Part shown: one piece after another, positions 52,702 through 62,274 of the stretch
How positions within the stretch are numbered: the first letter of the stretch is position 1
How the letters are laid out: each line of letters starts with the position of its first letter
Assembly: GCF_000382125.1 (NCBI RefSeq)
Contig: NZ_KB907546.1
Span: forward strand, 62,001-126,000
Direction of reading: 5' to 3'
DNA length: 64,000 bases
Origin: Eudoraea adriatica DSM 19308
GTDB lineage: Bacteria > Bacteroidota > Bacteroidia > Flavobacteriales > Flavobacteriaceae
The notes under the pieces: model-generated
What the model saw: only the letters and a program-made list of their open reading frames with translations
Databases searched by the model: none
What the model was told of the DNA's origin: nothing
Made by a program: the position numbers and the translations under genes

Positions 52702-53193
52702 CTATTTGGATTTATTCAGTTCCTGAGCACCCTTAATTACTTTGTCTTTCAGTCCTTCTTTATAGAAAATAATTTTATCTAACACACACTGGTCAGCACT
52801 GCCTATTATTTGTGCTGCGAGAATACCTGCATTTTTAGCGCCATTAAGTGCAACGGTAGCTACCGGAACACCTCCAGGCATTTGCAAAATTGACAAGACC
52901 GAATCCCAGCCATCTATGGAGTTGGTGCTTTTAACCGGTACACCTATTACAGGCAGGGGGGTAAGTGAAGCTACCATTCCCGGCAAGTGGGCAGCACCTC
53001 CCGCACCCGCTATAATAACGGCGAATCCATTTTTATGAGCGTGTTTGCTGAACTCGTATAATTTATCGGGGGTTCTGTGGGCAGAAACTATGTCCACCTC
53101 TACTTCAATATCAAATCCCTTTAAAATATCGATGGCCTCCTGCATGACGGGAAGATCACTTAAGCTACCCATAATTACTGCTACTTTGCTCAT
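52702..53193 (-). CDS. purE: 5-(carboxyamino)imidazole ribonucleotide mutase
   Basis: 163 aa, class I PurE. MGSLSDLPVMQEA (substrate-binding Ser/Asp), SAHRTPDKL and GAGGAAHLPGMVASLTPLPVIGVP (in two pieces). Rearranges N5-CAIR to CAIR in purine synthesis. 7 nt after purK, in the same transcript. Confidence 0.97.
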   Translation of the reverse strand: MSKVAVIMGSLSDLPVMQEAIDILKGFDIEVEVDIVSAHRTPDKLYEFSKHAHKNGFAVIIAGAGGAAHLPGMVASLTPLPVIGVPVKSTNSIDGWDSVLSILQMPGGVPVATVALNGAKNAGILAAQIIGSADQCVLDKIIFYKEGLKDKVIKGAQELNKSK

Positions 53194-53200
53194 ATATTTA

Positions 53201-54355
53201 TTATTTGCTAATTACTTTGATAGTCTTTTTTACTTTTTCGGCTGTTTTTCGTGCCTCATTTATATCCTGGTGTATTATTGTTACATGTCCCATTTTCCTG
53301 AATGGTCTTGTTTCTTTTTTACCGTATATATGCGGTGTAACTCCACTTAGTTTAAATATTTCTTCTATATTTTCATATATGACTTCGCCGGTAAAATTTT
53401 CTTCTCCAACCAAATTTACCATTACTCCTGCCACTTTACTATCTGAACTTCCAAGAGGAAATCCCAGGATGGCCCTCAGATGCTGTTCAAATTGATTGGT
53501 ATAACTCCCTTCTATGCTGTAATGACCACTATTATGGGGTCTGGGCGCCACCTCATTGACCAAAATCTCATCTTCTGATGTTTGAAACATTTCCACCGCC
53601 AGCAGGCCAATATGTTGCAATTTTTCAGATAACATTAAGGCTGTCTTTCTGGCTTTTGTAGCAACGTCGCTGTTAATTCTGGCAGGGCACAGGACGTACT
53701 CCACTTGATTGGCTTCGGGATGAAATTCCATTTCCACTACCGGGTAATCCATTACTTCGCCATGTATATTTCGCGATACTATTACCGCCAGTTCATTCTT
53801 AAATGGAATCAGATCCTCAGCGATACACTCAACATTGGGAAGTCCCTCAAGATCTTTAAGGGAGCGAATAATCTTTACTCCCTGACCGTCATAGCCAAAT
53901 TGGGCACTTTTCCATACAAAAGGAAATGCAATACCACCATGGGCAACACTATCTTTTATTTCACTGGTATACGCAAATCTCGAAAAAGGTGCCGTAGGAA
54001 TTTGGTTGTCAATATAAAATAACTTCTGCTTTGCCTTATTTTGAATAATTCGAAGGACCCTTGAAGATGGATAAACTTTTTTGCCTATTTCTTCCAATTT
54101 TTCAAGGGCTTCTATATTTACATTTTCAATTTCAATGGTAAGTAAATCTACTCCTCTGCCAAAATTGTAAACTGCATCGAAATCCATTAAGTCACCTACC
54201 ACAAATTCGTTGCATGCTATTTTACAAGGGGCCTCTGGCGATGCGTCCAATACTTTCGTATAAATATCAAACTTCCTTGTTTCGTACAAAAGCATTTTAC
54301 CCAATTGACCTCCTCCAAGTATGCCGAGCTTAAAATCAGAAGAAAAGAAATTCAT
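53201..54355 (-). CDS. purK: 5-(carboxyamino)imidazole ribonucleotide synthase
   Basis: 384 aa, ATP-grasp. LGILGGGQLGKMLLYE N-terminus, FVWKSAQFGYDGQGV (ATP-grasp loop), VEMFQTSEDEILVNEVAPRPHNSGH. Carboxylates AIR with bicarbonate and ATP. First gene of purK-purE. Divergent from hpt-adk, 136 nt apart. Confidence 0.96.
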   Translation of the reverse strand: MNFFSSDFKLGILGGGQLGKMLLYETRKFDIYTKVLDASPEAPCKIACNEFVVGDLMDFDAVYNFGRGVDLLTIEIENVNIEALEKLEEIGKKVYPSSRVLRIIQNKAKQKLFYIDNQIPTAPFSRFAYTSEIKDSVAHGGIAFPFVWKSAQFGYDGQGVKIIRSLKDLEGLPNVECIAEDLIPFKNELAVIVSRNIHGEVMDYPVVEMEFHPEANQVEYVLCPARINSDVATKARKTALMLSEKLQHIGLLAVEMFQTSEDEILVNEVAPRPHNSGHYSIEGSYTNQFEQHLRAILGFPLGSSDSKVAGVMVNLVGEENFTGEVIYENIEEIFKLSGVTPHIYGKKETRPFRKMGHVTIIHQDINEARKTAEKVKKTIKVISK

Positions 54356-54399
54356 TAAGTTTTACTTTCTCAGGTGTTACATATTATTTTAACTGACTA

Positions 54400-54407
54400 C
54401 AAAAATA
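54400..54407 (-). promoter_or_regulatory. candidate -7 element for purKE
   Basis: Minus-strand TATTTTTG, 45 nt before the purK start. No clear -33 element. Confidence 0.35.
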
Positions 54408-54461
54408 CACCTAAATGTTAGAATCTGGGGTCCTTAGCCTAAAAAAGAGAAAGCAAAATAC

Positions 54462-54469
54462 TATCTTTG
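54462..54469 (+). promoter_or_regulatory. candidate -7 element for hpt-adk
   Basis: TATCTTTG, full match to TAnnTTTG, 22 nt before the TTG start at 54492. No clear -33 element. Confidence 0.45.
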
Positions 54470-54491
54470 CCATCCTATAAAACCACTACCA

Positions 54492-55610
54492 TTGATAAAG
54501 CTGCACGACAAATTGTTCAAGCCATTTCTGAAGGAAGAAGAAATACAACTTGCAGTTGAGAGAATTGCAGCAGAAATTGTGAAGGACTACAAAGATGAGG
54601 TACCTATATTTGTTGGGGTTCTTAACGGAGCCTTTATGTTTATTTCCGATTTACTGAAAAATTATCCACACCCCTGTGAGGTGTCATTTGTTAAATTGGC
54701 TTCATACAGAGGCCTTATATCTACTGGGATAGTAGAAACACTTTTGGATCTTCCGGAAAATTTGGAAGGCAGAAGTGTGATTATTGTGGAAGACATTATT
54801 GACACCGGAAGGACCCTGCAGGAACTGGTCCATTTATTTGCAAAGACAAATGTCAAGGAGTTTAAAATAGCAAGCCTGTTTTTTAAGAAAGAAATTTATA
54901 ATGGGGAATATTCTATTGACTATGTAGGCATAGAAATTCCAAATAAGTTTATTGTGGGTTATGGGCTGGATTATAAAGAACAGGGAAGAAATTTAAGAGA
55001 TGTATACCAACTAAACCAAAGCCATATGATTAATCTTGTACTTTTTGGAAAACCGGGGGCAGGAAAGGGAACGCAAGCTGCTTTTTTAAAGGATCAATAT
55101 AATTTATTGCATATTTCCACCGGAGATGTATTCAGATTTAATATTAAGAATAATACTGAACTGGGAAAATTAGCGAAAACCTTTATGGATAAGGGAGATT
55201 TGGTTCCTGATGAGGTTACCATTAAGATGCTCAGGGATGAAGTAGAGAAACATCCCGAAGCTAATGGGTTTATTTTTGACGGTTTTCCAAGAACAGTAGA
55301 TCAGGCTAAAGCTCTGGACAACTTAATGGATTCCAAGGAAATGCAAATTGATGCAATAATTGCCTTGGAAGCAAATGATGAAGAACTTATTCAACGTTTA
55401 TTGGAAAGAGGCAAAATAAGCGGAAGAACGGATGATCAGGACGAGGATAAGATTAGAAATCGCTTTGAAGAATACAATCAAAAAACAGCGCCTCTCAAAG
55501 AATATTATGAGACTCAGGGTAAATTCCATAGTGTAAATGGTATTGGGGCTATAGACGAAATTACAGAACGCCTGGGTAACGTAATAAATGCCATACAGGT
55601 CGAGGGATGA
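54492..55610 (+). CDS. fused hypoxanthine phosphoribosyltransferase-adenylate kinase
   Basis: 372 aa read from a TTG at 54492; no ATG occurs in frame upstream after the -7 element. Residues about 1-172 form HPRT, with the PRPP loop IVEDIIDTGRTLQEL and FVGVLNGAF. Residues about 177-370 form adenylate kinase: P-loop VLFGKPGAGKGTQAAFL, IFDGFPRTVDQA, and RGKISGRTDDQDEDKIRNR in a short lid without zinc cysteines. One chain thus salvages hypoxanthine or guanine and phosphorylates AMP. This fusion occurs in Flavobacteriia. Context is purine synthesis. Confidence 0.93.
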   Translation: MIKLHDKLFKPFLKEEEIQLAVERIAAEIVKDYKDEVPIFVGVLNGAFMFISDLLKNYPHPCEVSFVKLASYRGLISTGIVETLLDLPENLEGRSVIIVEDIIDTGRTLQELVHLFAKTNVKEFKIASLFFKKEIYNGEYSIDYVGIEIPNKFIVGYGLDYKEQGRNLRDVYQLNQSHMINLVLFGKPGAGKGTQAAFLKDQYNLLHISTGDVFRFNIKNNTELGKLAKTFMDKGDLVPDEVTIKMLRDEVEKHPEANGFIFDGFPRTVDQAKALDNLMDSKEMQIDAIIALEANDEELIQRLLERGKISGRTDDQDEDKIRNRFEEYNQKTAPLKEYYETQGKFHSVNGIGAIDEITERLGNVINAIQVEG

Positions 55611-55671
55611 TCCTGACAACACTTTAATATCCCCAACTATTATTCCACTACTAATAAATGCAAATTGAGCG

Positions 55672-56673
55672 ATGACCGAAGGGAATTTTGTAGATTATGT
55701 AAAGCTAAATATTGCCTCAGGGAATGGGGGCAAAGGATCTGCGCATTTACACAGGGAGAAATATGTGCCAAAAGGCGGGCCGGATGGAGGTGATGGTGGC
55801 AGAGGCGGACATATTATTATTCGTGGTAATGAAAACCTTTGGACACTTCTGGGGTTCAAATATAAACGTCACTTTAAGGCTGGGCACGGCGAGCATGGAA
55901 GCAAAAACCGGAGTACAGGAGCCGATGGAACGGACGTGATTTTAGACGTGCCATTGGGTACTGTGGTTCGCGATTCGGATACGAATGACGTTCTTTTTGA
56001 AATTACGGAACACGGGGAAGAAAAAATTGCCGCAGAAGGAGGTAAAGGAGGTCGTGGAAATTGGCATTTTAAAACCCCGACCAACCAAACACCAAGGTAT
56101 GCACAACCCGGTATTCCCGGACAGGATAAGGAATTGACTCTGGAACTTAAAGTGCTGGCAGATGTTGGTCTGGTAGGATTTCCAAATGCGGGAAAATCTA
56201 CATTGCTTTCTGTAATGACTTCTGCAAAACCTAAAATAGCGGATTACGAATTTACCACACTAAAACCAAACCTTGGAATAGTGAAATACAGGGATTTCAG
56301 GAGTTTCGTCATGGCAGATATTCCAGGTATAATTGAGGGGGCTGCCGAAGGTAAAGGTTTGGGACATTATTTTTTACGTCATATTGAACGCAATTCTATC
56401 CTCTTGTTTTTAATACCTGCTGATAGCACAGATATTAGCCAGGAGTATGAAATTCTCTTAAATGAACTAAGAAAGTATAATCCGGAACTATTAGATAAAA
56501 ACAGATTGGTAGCCATCTCCAAGTCAGATATGCTGGATGATGAGTTAATTGGGGAAATGAAAATAGAATTGGATAAGGATTTAAAGGAGACCCCATATAT
56601 ATTTATCTCTTCTGTATCGGAAATGGGTCTGGATGAGCTTAAAGATAAGCTATGGCTGCTCTTAAACGAATAA
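55672..56673 (+). CDS. obgE: Obg GTPase
   Basis: 333 aa. Glycine-rich Obg fold ([27 protein letters not shown] onward, about 1-158), then the G domain with G1 [12 protein letters not shown]3 DIPGIIEGA and G4 (AISKSDML). The C-terminal OCT domain found in some Obgs is absent. Associated with ribosome assembly and stress or cell-cycle control. 61 nt after hpt-adk. Confidence 0.95.
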   Translation: MTEGNFVDYVKLNIASGNGGKGSAHLHREKYVPKGGPDGGDGGRGGHIIIRGNENLWTLLGFKYKRHFKAGHGEHGSKNRSTGADGTDVILDVPLGTVVRDSDTNDVLFEITEHGEEKIAAEGGKGGRGNWHFKTPTNQTPRYAQPGIPGQDKELTLELKVLADVGLVGFPNAGKSTLLSVMTSAKPKIADYEFTTLKPNLGIVKYRDFRSFVMADIPGIIEGAAEGKGLGHYFLRHIERNSILLFLIPADSTDISQEYEILLNELRKYNPELLDKNRLVAISKSDMLDDELIGEMKIELDKDLKETPYIFISSVSEMGLDELKDKLWLLLNE

Positions 56674-56729
56674 ACAATACGATATCAGGCTTCCCTGTTT
56701 TTTTTCTTTATTTTTATAAAAAATCGCTT

Positions 56730-57266
56730 ATGAGAAGCGTACTGATCATATTGATTGTTCTATGCGCAATTTCTTGCACCACGGTGCGGGTAAACTATGA
56801 TTTCGATAATTCGGTAGATTTTACCAATTATAATACCTATAATTATTATCCTGAGATGCAGACTGGTCTAAGTGATTTGGATTCAAGGCGACTTTTTAAT
56901 GCAATTGATTCAACCATGCAAATGCGTGGAATTTTATTATCCGAGGAACCAGACTTTTATATCAATATTCAAAGCAGCTCATTTGTTACACCTAGTAATA
57001 GTAATGTAGGGGTCGGAATAGGCGGTACAAGTGGTAATGTTGGTGGAGGTGTATCTGTAGGGCTTCCCCTTGGAGGCTCCAATCTGGAACGGGAAATAAT
57101 TTTTGACCTGGTGGACAGCCAAAAGGACGCGTTGTTCTGGCAGGCAATAAGCTTAAGTAATTTTGATGAGAATAGTTCCCCGGGTGCCAGAGAAAAAAAG
57201 CTTCAAGAAATTGTTGCAAAAGTGTTTTCCAGGTATCCACCATCAATAAAGAAAAATAAAAAATAA
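56730..57266 (+). CDS. DUF4136 lipoprotein
   Basis: 178 aa from the ATG at 56730, the start of the lipoprotein signal LIILIVLCAISC; the frame is open earlier but overlaps obgE. Motif NYDFDNSVDFTNYNTYNYYP is the DUF4136 signature. The C-terminal half is Gly/Ser-rich (GVGIGGTSGNVGGGVSVGLP) before a helix. Outer-membrane-facing lipoprotein, function unknown. Confidence 0.8.
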   Translation: MRSVLIILIVLCAISCTTVRVNYDFDNSVDFTNYNTYNYYPEMQTGLSDLDSRRLFNAIDSTMQMRGILLSEEPDFYINIQSSSFVTPSNSNVGVGIGGTSGNVGGGVSVGLPLGGSNLEREIIFDLVDSQKDALFWQAISLSNFDENSSPGAREKKLQEIVAKVFSRYPPSIKKNKK

Positions 57267-57399
57267 AAAACCGTGATATTATGCTGCACCCAAACTTTAA
57301 AAATCGACTCGGAAGCAAAAGTATCAATCAGACTTTCCAACACCTTTAAGGATTACAATCCGGTTACGACCTAATAGGAGCGTAAAATGGATAGATAGA

Positions 57400-58281
57400 G
57401 TGAGACTAATCATATTCCTCATAATTTTAACGAATACTATTGCCTTGAATGCGCAACTAGTTACTTCTGATCTAGACTTTTGGATAGATGCGGGGAATTA
57501 CAAACGCGCCAGTGAATTATTATTGAAACAACCCAACCTCTATTCCAATCCGGTTTTATTAGACAAATTAGGCGAAACATATGCGTATCAGGAAGAATGG
57601 GACAAGGCCATCGAGATTTATAGTGGTCTTACCACTTTAGTAGATAATAGCCCTGCTTATTTTTTTAAGTACGGAGGTGTTTTGGCAAAAAAAGCTCAAA
57701 ACAGCAATCCTTTTGTTGGACTTACGCTTATCAGGCGAATTAAATCGAGCCTTAAAAAGGCCCTGATTCTTGATCCTTTACATATTCCGGCGCACTGGGC
57801 GCTAATTGACCTTTATGTATCATTGCCCGGAATAGTTGGAGGGAGTTATGCCAAAGCGTATGAACTATCTAAGCAACTAAAACAAATTTCAACCTTAGAT
57901 GGTCTTTTGGCACTTGGTTATGTATATGAATATGACAATGAGCCAGCTGATGCAAGGACAAATTATTTAAAGGCATTGGCATTGGCGAATACTTATATAG
58001 AGTTTGAAAGAAATCAATTGAATTATCAGCTGGGTAAGGTTTGCAGTGAATATGGACTCCGGCTGGATCAGGGAATAAAATATATGACCAGCTATATTGA
58101 GAATCATTCAGTTAAAGATGGGGTCCCACTGGAATGGGCCTATTACAGGATGGCCATTTTATATCGTAAAAAAGGAAACAAAAAGAATTCTTTACGTTGG
58201 ATAAACAGGGCTTTGGACAAAAAAAACGGTTTTAAAAGAGCTGAGGAAGAAAAACAGCGGATTCTGGCCTTGAATAGTTAG
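57400..58281 (+). CDS. secreted tetratricopeptide-repeat protein
   Basis: 293 aa from a GTG at 57400. Signal peptide LIIFLIILTNTIALNAQ. TPR helices are recognisable (PVLLDKLGETYAYQEEWDKAIEIYS, AYKLS-type pairs, and GYVYEYDNEPADARTNYLKA). Start problem: an AGGAG at 57376-57380 sits correctly before the ATG at 57387, but that frame stops at once (ATG GAT AGA TAG). Loss of one G there would join the ATG to this gene. This could be a natural GTG start, a recent frameshift or a base error. Confidence 0.78.
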   Translation: MRLIIFLIILTNTIALNAQLVTSDLDFWIDAGNYKRASELLLKQPNLYSNPVLLDKLGETYAYQEEWDKAIEIYSGLTTLVDNSPAYFFKYGGVLAKKAQNSNPFVGLTLIRRIKSSLKKALILDPLHIPAHWALIDLYVSLPGIVGGSYAKAYELSKQLKQISTLDGLLALGYVYEYDNEPADARTNYLKALALANTYIEFERNQLNYQLGKVCSEYGLRLDQGIKYMTSYIENHSVKDGVPLEWAYYRMAILYRKKGNKKNSLRWINRALDKKNGFKRAEEEKQRILALNS

Positions 58282-58312
58282 AATGACAATTTGATTCAGG
58301 AATTAACACTGA

Positions 58313-59098
58313 TTATAGAGATTTTAGCAAACCGCCATCTATTGGAATATTTGTTCCTGTGATATAGGAAGCTTTATCGGAAGCCAGAAAAGTAACTAAA
58401 TAGCCATATTCTTGCGGATCACCAATTCGTTTCACAGGCACCTGATCTTCCATAGCCTGGCGAACCTTGTCGACGGAGATCCCCATTTGCTCCGCTTTCT
58501 TTTTGTTTAAATCTGAAATTCGTTCAGTGTCAAAGTATCCTGTTAAAATATTGTTTACCGTAATTTTATCTTCGGCAACATCAGTGGCCAGTGATTTTGC
58601 CCATGTAACCACAGCTGCCCGGATAGAATTTGAAAGAGCCAAATAGCCCAGGGGCTCCTTAACAGATATAGAAGCTACGTTAATTATTCGCCCCCATTTA
58701 TTTTGCATCATGTTTTTTAAAGCCAGTTGCGTAGTGTAGACAACAGATTTAAACAGCAGGTCAAAGGCCTCCTGATAATCTGAGATGTTCTTCTCCAGTG
58801 CATTGCCAGGAGCCGGCCCCTGTGTATTGTTTACAAGTATGTCTACCTTGTGATCTTCAAAGTATTTTGATATTATATTTTGGTAATTATCAAAATCTGT
58901 AAAATCGACAACCAAATAATCGTGGGGAGAGCCGCTATTAGGTGTAAGGCTGGCTGCGATAGATTTTAGTTGGTCTTCACTTCTGGCCATAAGTGTAACG
59001 CCGGCACCACTTGCCGCTAACTGCTCGGCAATAGCTTTGCCAATACCACGGCTGCTGCCTCCCACTAAGGCCCTTTTTCCTTTTAAACTGATTTGCAT
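58313..59098 (-). CDS. SDR family protein with altered catalytic motif
   Basis: 261 aa. Cofactor loop VGGSSRGIGKAIAEQL and VNNTQGPAPGN, then IINVASISVKEPLGYLALSNSIRAAV. The Tyr is present but the Lys four residues later (Tyr-x3-Lys) is Ser, so this belongs to the FabG-like subgroup with an LSN-type active site rather than the classical one. Ends in TGTNIPIDGGLLKSL, typical of the family. Last gene of an operon with a cupin and a methyltransferase; 8 nt after the cupin. Confidence 0.83.
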   Translation of the reverse strand: MQISLKGKRALVGGSSRGIGKAIAEQLAASGAGVTLMARSEDQLKSIAASLTPNSGSPHDYLVVDFTDFDNYQNIISKYFEDHKVDILVNNTQGPAPGNALEKNISDYQEAFDLLFKSVVYTTQLALKNMMQNKWGRIINVASISVKEPLGYLALSNSIRAAVVTWAKSLATDVAEDKITVNNILTGYFDTERISDLNKKKAEQMGISVDKVRQAMEDQVPVKRIGDPQEYGYLVTFLASDKASYITGTNIPIDGGLLKSL

Positions 59099-59106
59099 AA
59101 TCTTTT

Positions 59107-59424
59107 CTATTTATATGCTTCCCTGACCGGACTAAAAATGTCCATTAGCTTGCAAGGTGTCAGTGCCTTGCCACTATGTGGAATATTGGGGGGTATAATA
59201 ACTAATTCGCCGGGTCGGTAAATTTTAGTGATGCCTGCCACCTTAAACTCAAAATCACCTTCCAATACGTGCATAATCTGTTCGTTAATATGAGAATGTT
59301 CCGGAACCGCCGCTCCCTTTTCCACTTCCCAGAAGGCCAGTGTCATGTTCTCGCCATGGATCATTTTACCATGGTAACCGGGCATAATTTCTTTCGTTTC
59401 AATATCTGATAATGCTAATTTCAT
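59107..59424 (-). CDS. small cupin protein
   Basis: 105 aa, single cupin barrel. Metal-binding PEHSHINEQIMHVLEGDFE (His-x-His, Glu) and PNIPHSGKAL. Can bind a metal and act as an isomerase or sensor. Start overlaps the methyltransferase stop by 4 nt (ATGA), so translation is coupled. Confidence 0.85.
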   Translation of the reverse strand: MKLALSDIETKEIMPGYHGKMIHGENMTLAFWEVEKGAAVPEHSHINEQIMHVLEGDFEFKVAGITKIYRPGELVIIPPNIPHSGKALTPCKLMDIFSPVREAYK

Positions 59425-60269
59425 TGGATACTGGTTTTTTTTAATAGATACATATGTTCATTGAGGACCTCTTCTTTAGGTAAGTGCCGTTTGGGATCAT
59501 AATGGGCTGAAAGGCTAAGCGTATCCTGATGGTCTATTAATTCATAGCCTTTAAGGTTTATATAAAATTCATTAGGAACCGTTTGGTATTGGAATCGCTC
59601 ATTTTTTTCAAGGTTTTCTTCAACATAATCGATCAGTTTTTTAAAGACCAATTGTTTTTCCAATTGCGGTAAAAAGGAGACACTGCCTAAATATTCATCA
59701 GGTTCCTGAAGTTTGCCAAAGAGTTCGAAAAGCTTTTTTGTGTCGTCTTTACCCAAAAAGAAGAGCACCCCTTCCAGCAGGATAAAAGATTTTTTTCCAT
59801 TCTTAAGTGCCATTATCTGCTCAAAAAGTTCATCCTGGGATACAAGGTTAAAATCTGCTTCCAGATAGCTGATGTTTCTTGCGGGCAATTTTCCTTCCTT
59901 TTCCCATTTGCTTGTCATTTCCTTCTTGTGTATAACAACATCCGCTTTGTCAATTTCGATATAGTGGAGCGAATTATCCAATAAATATGGATACATGCTG
60001 AAGCCGCAACCAAAATTGATAAGAACTTCAATGTTGTTTTGAGCCATGAGTTTGTTTATGGTGTCATAAAAATAGCGGTTGCGTAAACAGTGTGCATAAG
60101 GTTCATAGGAAGAAACAGCCTTGCTGTAGCTTTTAGCATGTGCCTCTATGATCCTTTCGGACCACAAATAAGCATAGCTGTCCTTGCTTAGGGCAACATC
60201 ACCCATTCGAAAAGACGCGGTCACAAAAGCCGTTTCATGTATGTTAATTTTAGGTTTCAATGTTTTCAA
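59421..60269 (-). CDS. LCM-type SAM-dependent methyltransferase
   Basis: 282 aa read from a TTG at 60269 (Lys-Thr-Leu-Lys follows); no ATG is available until residue 43 of the longest frame, and the frame stays open to 60332. The leucine carboxyl methyltransferase family signature is visible: VLINFGCGFSMYPYLL, YIEIDKADVVIHKK (acidic residue) and FILLEGVLFFLGKDD. These enzymes methylate carboxyl or hydroxyl groups; the substrate is unknown. First gene of the methyltransferase/cupin/SDR operon, divergent from mpl. Confidence 0.78.
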   Translation of the reverse strand: MKTLKPKINIHETAFVTASFRMGDVALSKDSYAYLWSERIIEAHAKSYSKAVSSYEPYAHCLRNRYFYDTINKLMAQNNIEVLINFGCGFSMYPYLLDNSLHYIEIDKADVVIHKKEMTSKWEKEGKLPARNISYLEADFNLVSQDELFEQIMALKNGKKSFILLEGVLFFLGKDDTKKLFELFGKLQEPDEYLGSVSFLPQLEKQLVFKKLIDYVEENLEKNERFQYQTVPNEFYINLKGYELIDHQDTLSLSAHYDPKRHLPKEEVLNEHMYLLKKTSIQ

Positions 60270-60313
60270 ATAAAGAATCTTACTAAGATAGAAAGATTCT
60301 GAGGAAATTATGA

Positions 60314-60344
60314 TTTGAGTTGCACTTTTCAATGACTATCTTTG
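60314..60344 (+). promoter_or_regulatory. promoter of mpl
   Basis: TTTG (60314-60317) as -33 and TATCTTTG (60337-60344) as -7 with a 19-nt spacer: a complete Bacteroidota promoter 19 nt before the start codon. Confidence 0.65.
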
Positions 60345-60363
60345 AGGTGGATAAAAAGGAAGA

Positions 60364-61725
60364 ATGCAAATTCATTTTATAGCTATTGGAGGCAGTGCCA
60401 TGCATAATCTGGCCCTGGCTTTGCATCACAAAGGATATATTGTTACCGGAAGTGATGATGTAATATTTGAACCTTCTAAAAGCCGGTTGGCTAAACAGGG
60501 AATCCTCCCTTCTGAGTTTGGTTGGTTTCCCGATAAAATAAATGCTTCTTTGGATGCAGTAATTCTTGGTATGCATGCCAAAGCCGATAACCCGGAATTG
60601 ATTAAAGCAAAACAGCTTGGTCTGAAAATCTATTCCTATCCGGAATTCCTTTACGAACAATCTAAACACAAAACACGTGTTGTTATTGGAGGTAGTCATG
60701 GCAAGACCACTATTACTTCCATGATCCTTCATGTAATGAATTATCATGGAAAGGCCGTTGATTATATGGTAGGGGCTCAATTAGAGGGGTTTGACAGGAT
60801 GGTACATCTCACGGATGAAAATGATTTTATAGTTTTGGAAGGAGATGAATACCTTTCTTCTCCTATAGACAGGCGGCCTAAATTTCACCTGTACAAACCT
60901 AATATTGCCTTGTTAAGTGGTATAGCCTGGGATCATGTAAACGTATTTCCGACTTTCGAAAATTATCTCGAACAATTTAAAATTTTTATAGATAGTATAG
61001 TTAAGGGGGGAAGCATTACATATAATGAGGAAGATGTAAATGTAAAAAGTATTGTTGAAGCTTCGCTGAATTCAATACGTAAACTTCCCTATACGACTCC
61101 GGATTTTTTTGTTGAGGACGGGCAGACTTTTATAAATACAGAGGAAGGCCCTTTGCCACTGAATATTTTCGGACGTCATAATTTGAATAATCTGGCAGGA
61201 GCAAAGTGGATTTGCCAGAATATGGGTGTGGATGAAGAAGATTTTTATGAAGCAATTTCTTCATTTAAAGGTGCATCAAAGCGCCTGGAAAAGATCGGCG
61301 AAAGCGGAAGTACGAAAATCTTCAAAGATTATGCGCATTCTCCGAGTAAAGTGGCGGCAACCACCCGGGCGGTAAAGGAGCAATTCCCGGATCGAAAACT
61401 AATAGCCTGTTTAGAATTACATACGTATAGCAGCCTAAATGCGGGGTTTTTAAAGGAATATAGAGGGTCTTTGAACAAAGCAGATGTATCCGCAGTGTTT
61501 TATATACCAGAATCTTTAAAAATAAAGGGTTTGGACGAAATAACAAAGCAACAGATAGGGCGGGCCTTTCAGCAGGAAGAGCTTCATGTCTTTACCAATA
61601 GTGCTGCCTTTAAAGAATTTCTTTTTGATCAGGATGTTGCTAATAGCGTAATTCTATTTATGAGCTCCGGAGACTATGGTGGGCTTGATTTGAATGAGAT
61701 CGTAAATAGGATTGAAAATATCTAA
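60364..61725 (+). CDS. mpl: UDP-MurNAc:tripeptide ligase, Mpl-type
   Basis: 453 aa, Mur-ligase fold of MurC/Mpl type. N-terminal IHFIAIGGSAMHNLALALH (Rossmann), P-loop VVIGGSHGKTTITSMILH, LEGDEYLSSPIDRRPKF and FGRHNLNNLAGAKWI. Contains the Mpl-typical GAQLEGFDRMV. Mpl reattaches recycled murein tripeptide to UDP-MurNAc. A distinct murC elsewhere would be expected. Convergent with DUF1569. Confidence 0.9.
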   Translation: MQIHFIAIGGSAMHNLALALHHKGYIVTGSDDVIFEPSKSRLAKQGILPSEFGWFPDKINASLDAVILGMHAKADNPELIKAKQLGLKIYSYPEFLYEQSKHKTRVVIGGSHGKTTITSMILHVMNYHGKAVDYMVGAQLEGFDRMVHLTDENDFIVLEGDEYLSSPIDRRPKFHLYKPNIALLSGIAWDHVNVFPTFENYLEQFKIFIDSIVKGGSITYNEEDVNVKSIVEASLNSIRKLPYTTPDFFVEDGQTFINTEEGPLPLNIFGRHNLNNLAGAKWICQNMGVDEEDFYEAISSFKGASKRLEKIGESGSTKIFKDYAHSPSKVAATTRAVKEQFPDRKLIACLELHTYSSLNAGFLKEYRGSLNKADVSAVFYIPESLKIKGLDEITKQQIGRAFQQEELHVFTNSAAFKEFLFDQDVANSVILFMSSGDYGGLDLNEIVNRIENI

Positions 61726-61764
61726 GACTGCCATATCAATATTACACTTCTAAAAGCAGATCTT

Positions 61765-62208
61765 TTAAACTCCAAATTGCCTCAAATGATGATCTAAATG
61801 CTTGTATTCCAGTTTGCCCCATTGCTCCGGTGTAAAATCTCCAAAAATGGGATGTGCATTCCATTCTTTTCTGTCACGAAGACCATATAGTTCCTTTATT
61901 AATTCCTGTAACTTTTTATATTCTACCTCAAAGTCTTTTTCTTCTTTTGCCTTGGCAAAAGGTGTAGTAGGTAAATTTTTTCGCCAGGGCTTATCGTTGT
62001 ACATAGACTTTTTAAAGAACCAGCTGATAATTGGATTTCCCCGTTTGTCAGGTTTTTTATTTTTAATTGCAGCCTTTATGAATATCTGGCAATGCCACAG
62101 CATTTGCCCAACACTCATTTTACCCCACAAACCAACGGATTCCGCATTTAGCTTATTAAAACGTTCCAGAACTTCTTTATAGGTAACTTCATCAAAAATG
62201 GATTTCAT
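61765..62208 (-). CDS. DUF1569/DinB-like protein
   Basis: 147 aa four-helix DinB-fold protein of the DUF1569 type, with KMSVGQMLWHCQIFIKAAI, HPIFGDFTPEQWGKLEYKH and HLDHHLRQF; three histidines could bind a metal. Possible thiol-dependent transferase, not proven. Single gene between convergent mpl and divergent radC. Confidence 0.78.
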   Translation of the reverse strand: MKSIFDEVTYKEVLERFNKLNAESVGLWGKMSVGQMLWHCQIFIKAAIKNKKPDKRGNPIISWFFKKSMYNDKPWRKNLPTTPFAKAKEEKDFEVEYKKLQELIKELYGLRDRKEWNAHPIFGDFTPEQWGKLEYKHLDHHLRQFGV

Positions 62209-62274
62209 GAATTCATACTTAGGAATTTATGATTGAAATTTACAATAATTTTTTTTGTTGATTATCTTTAGGGC

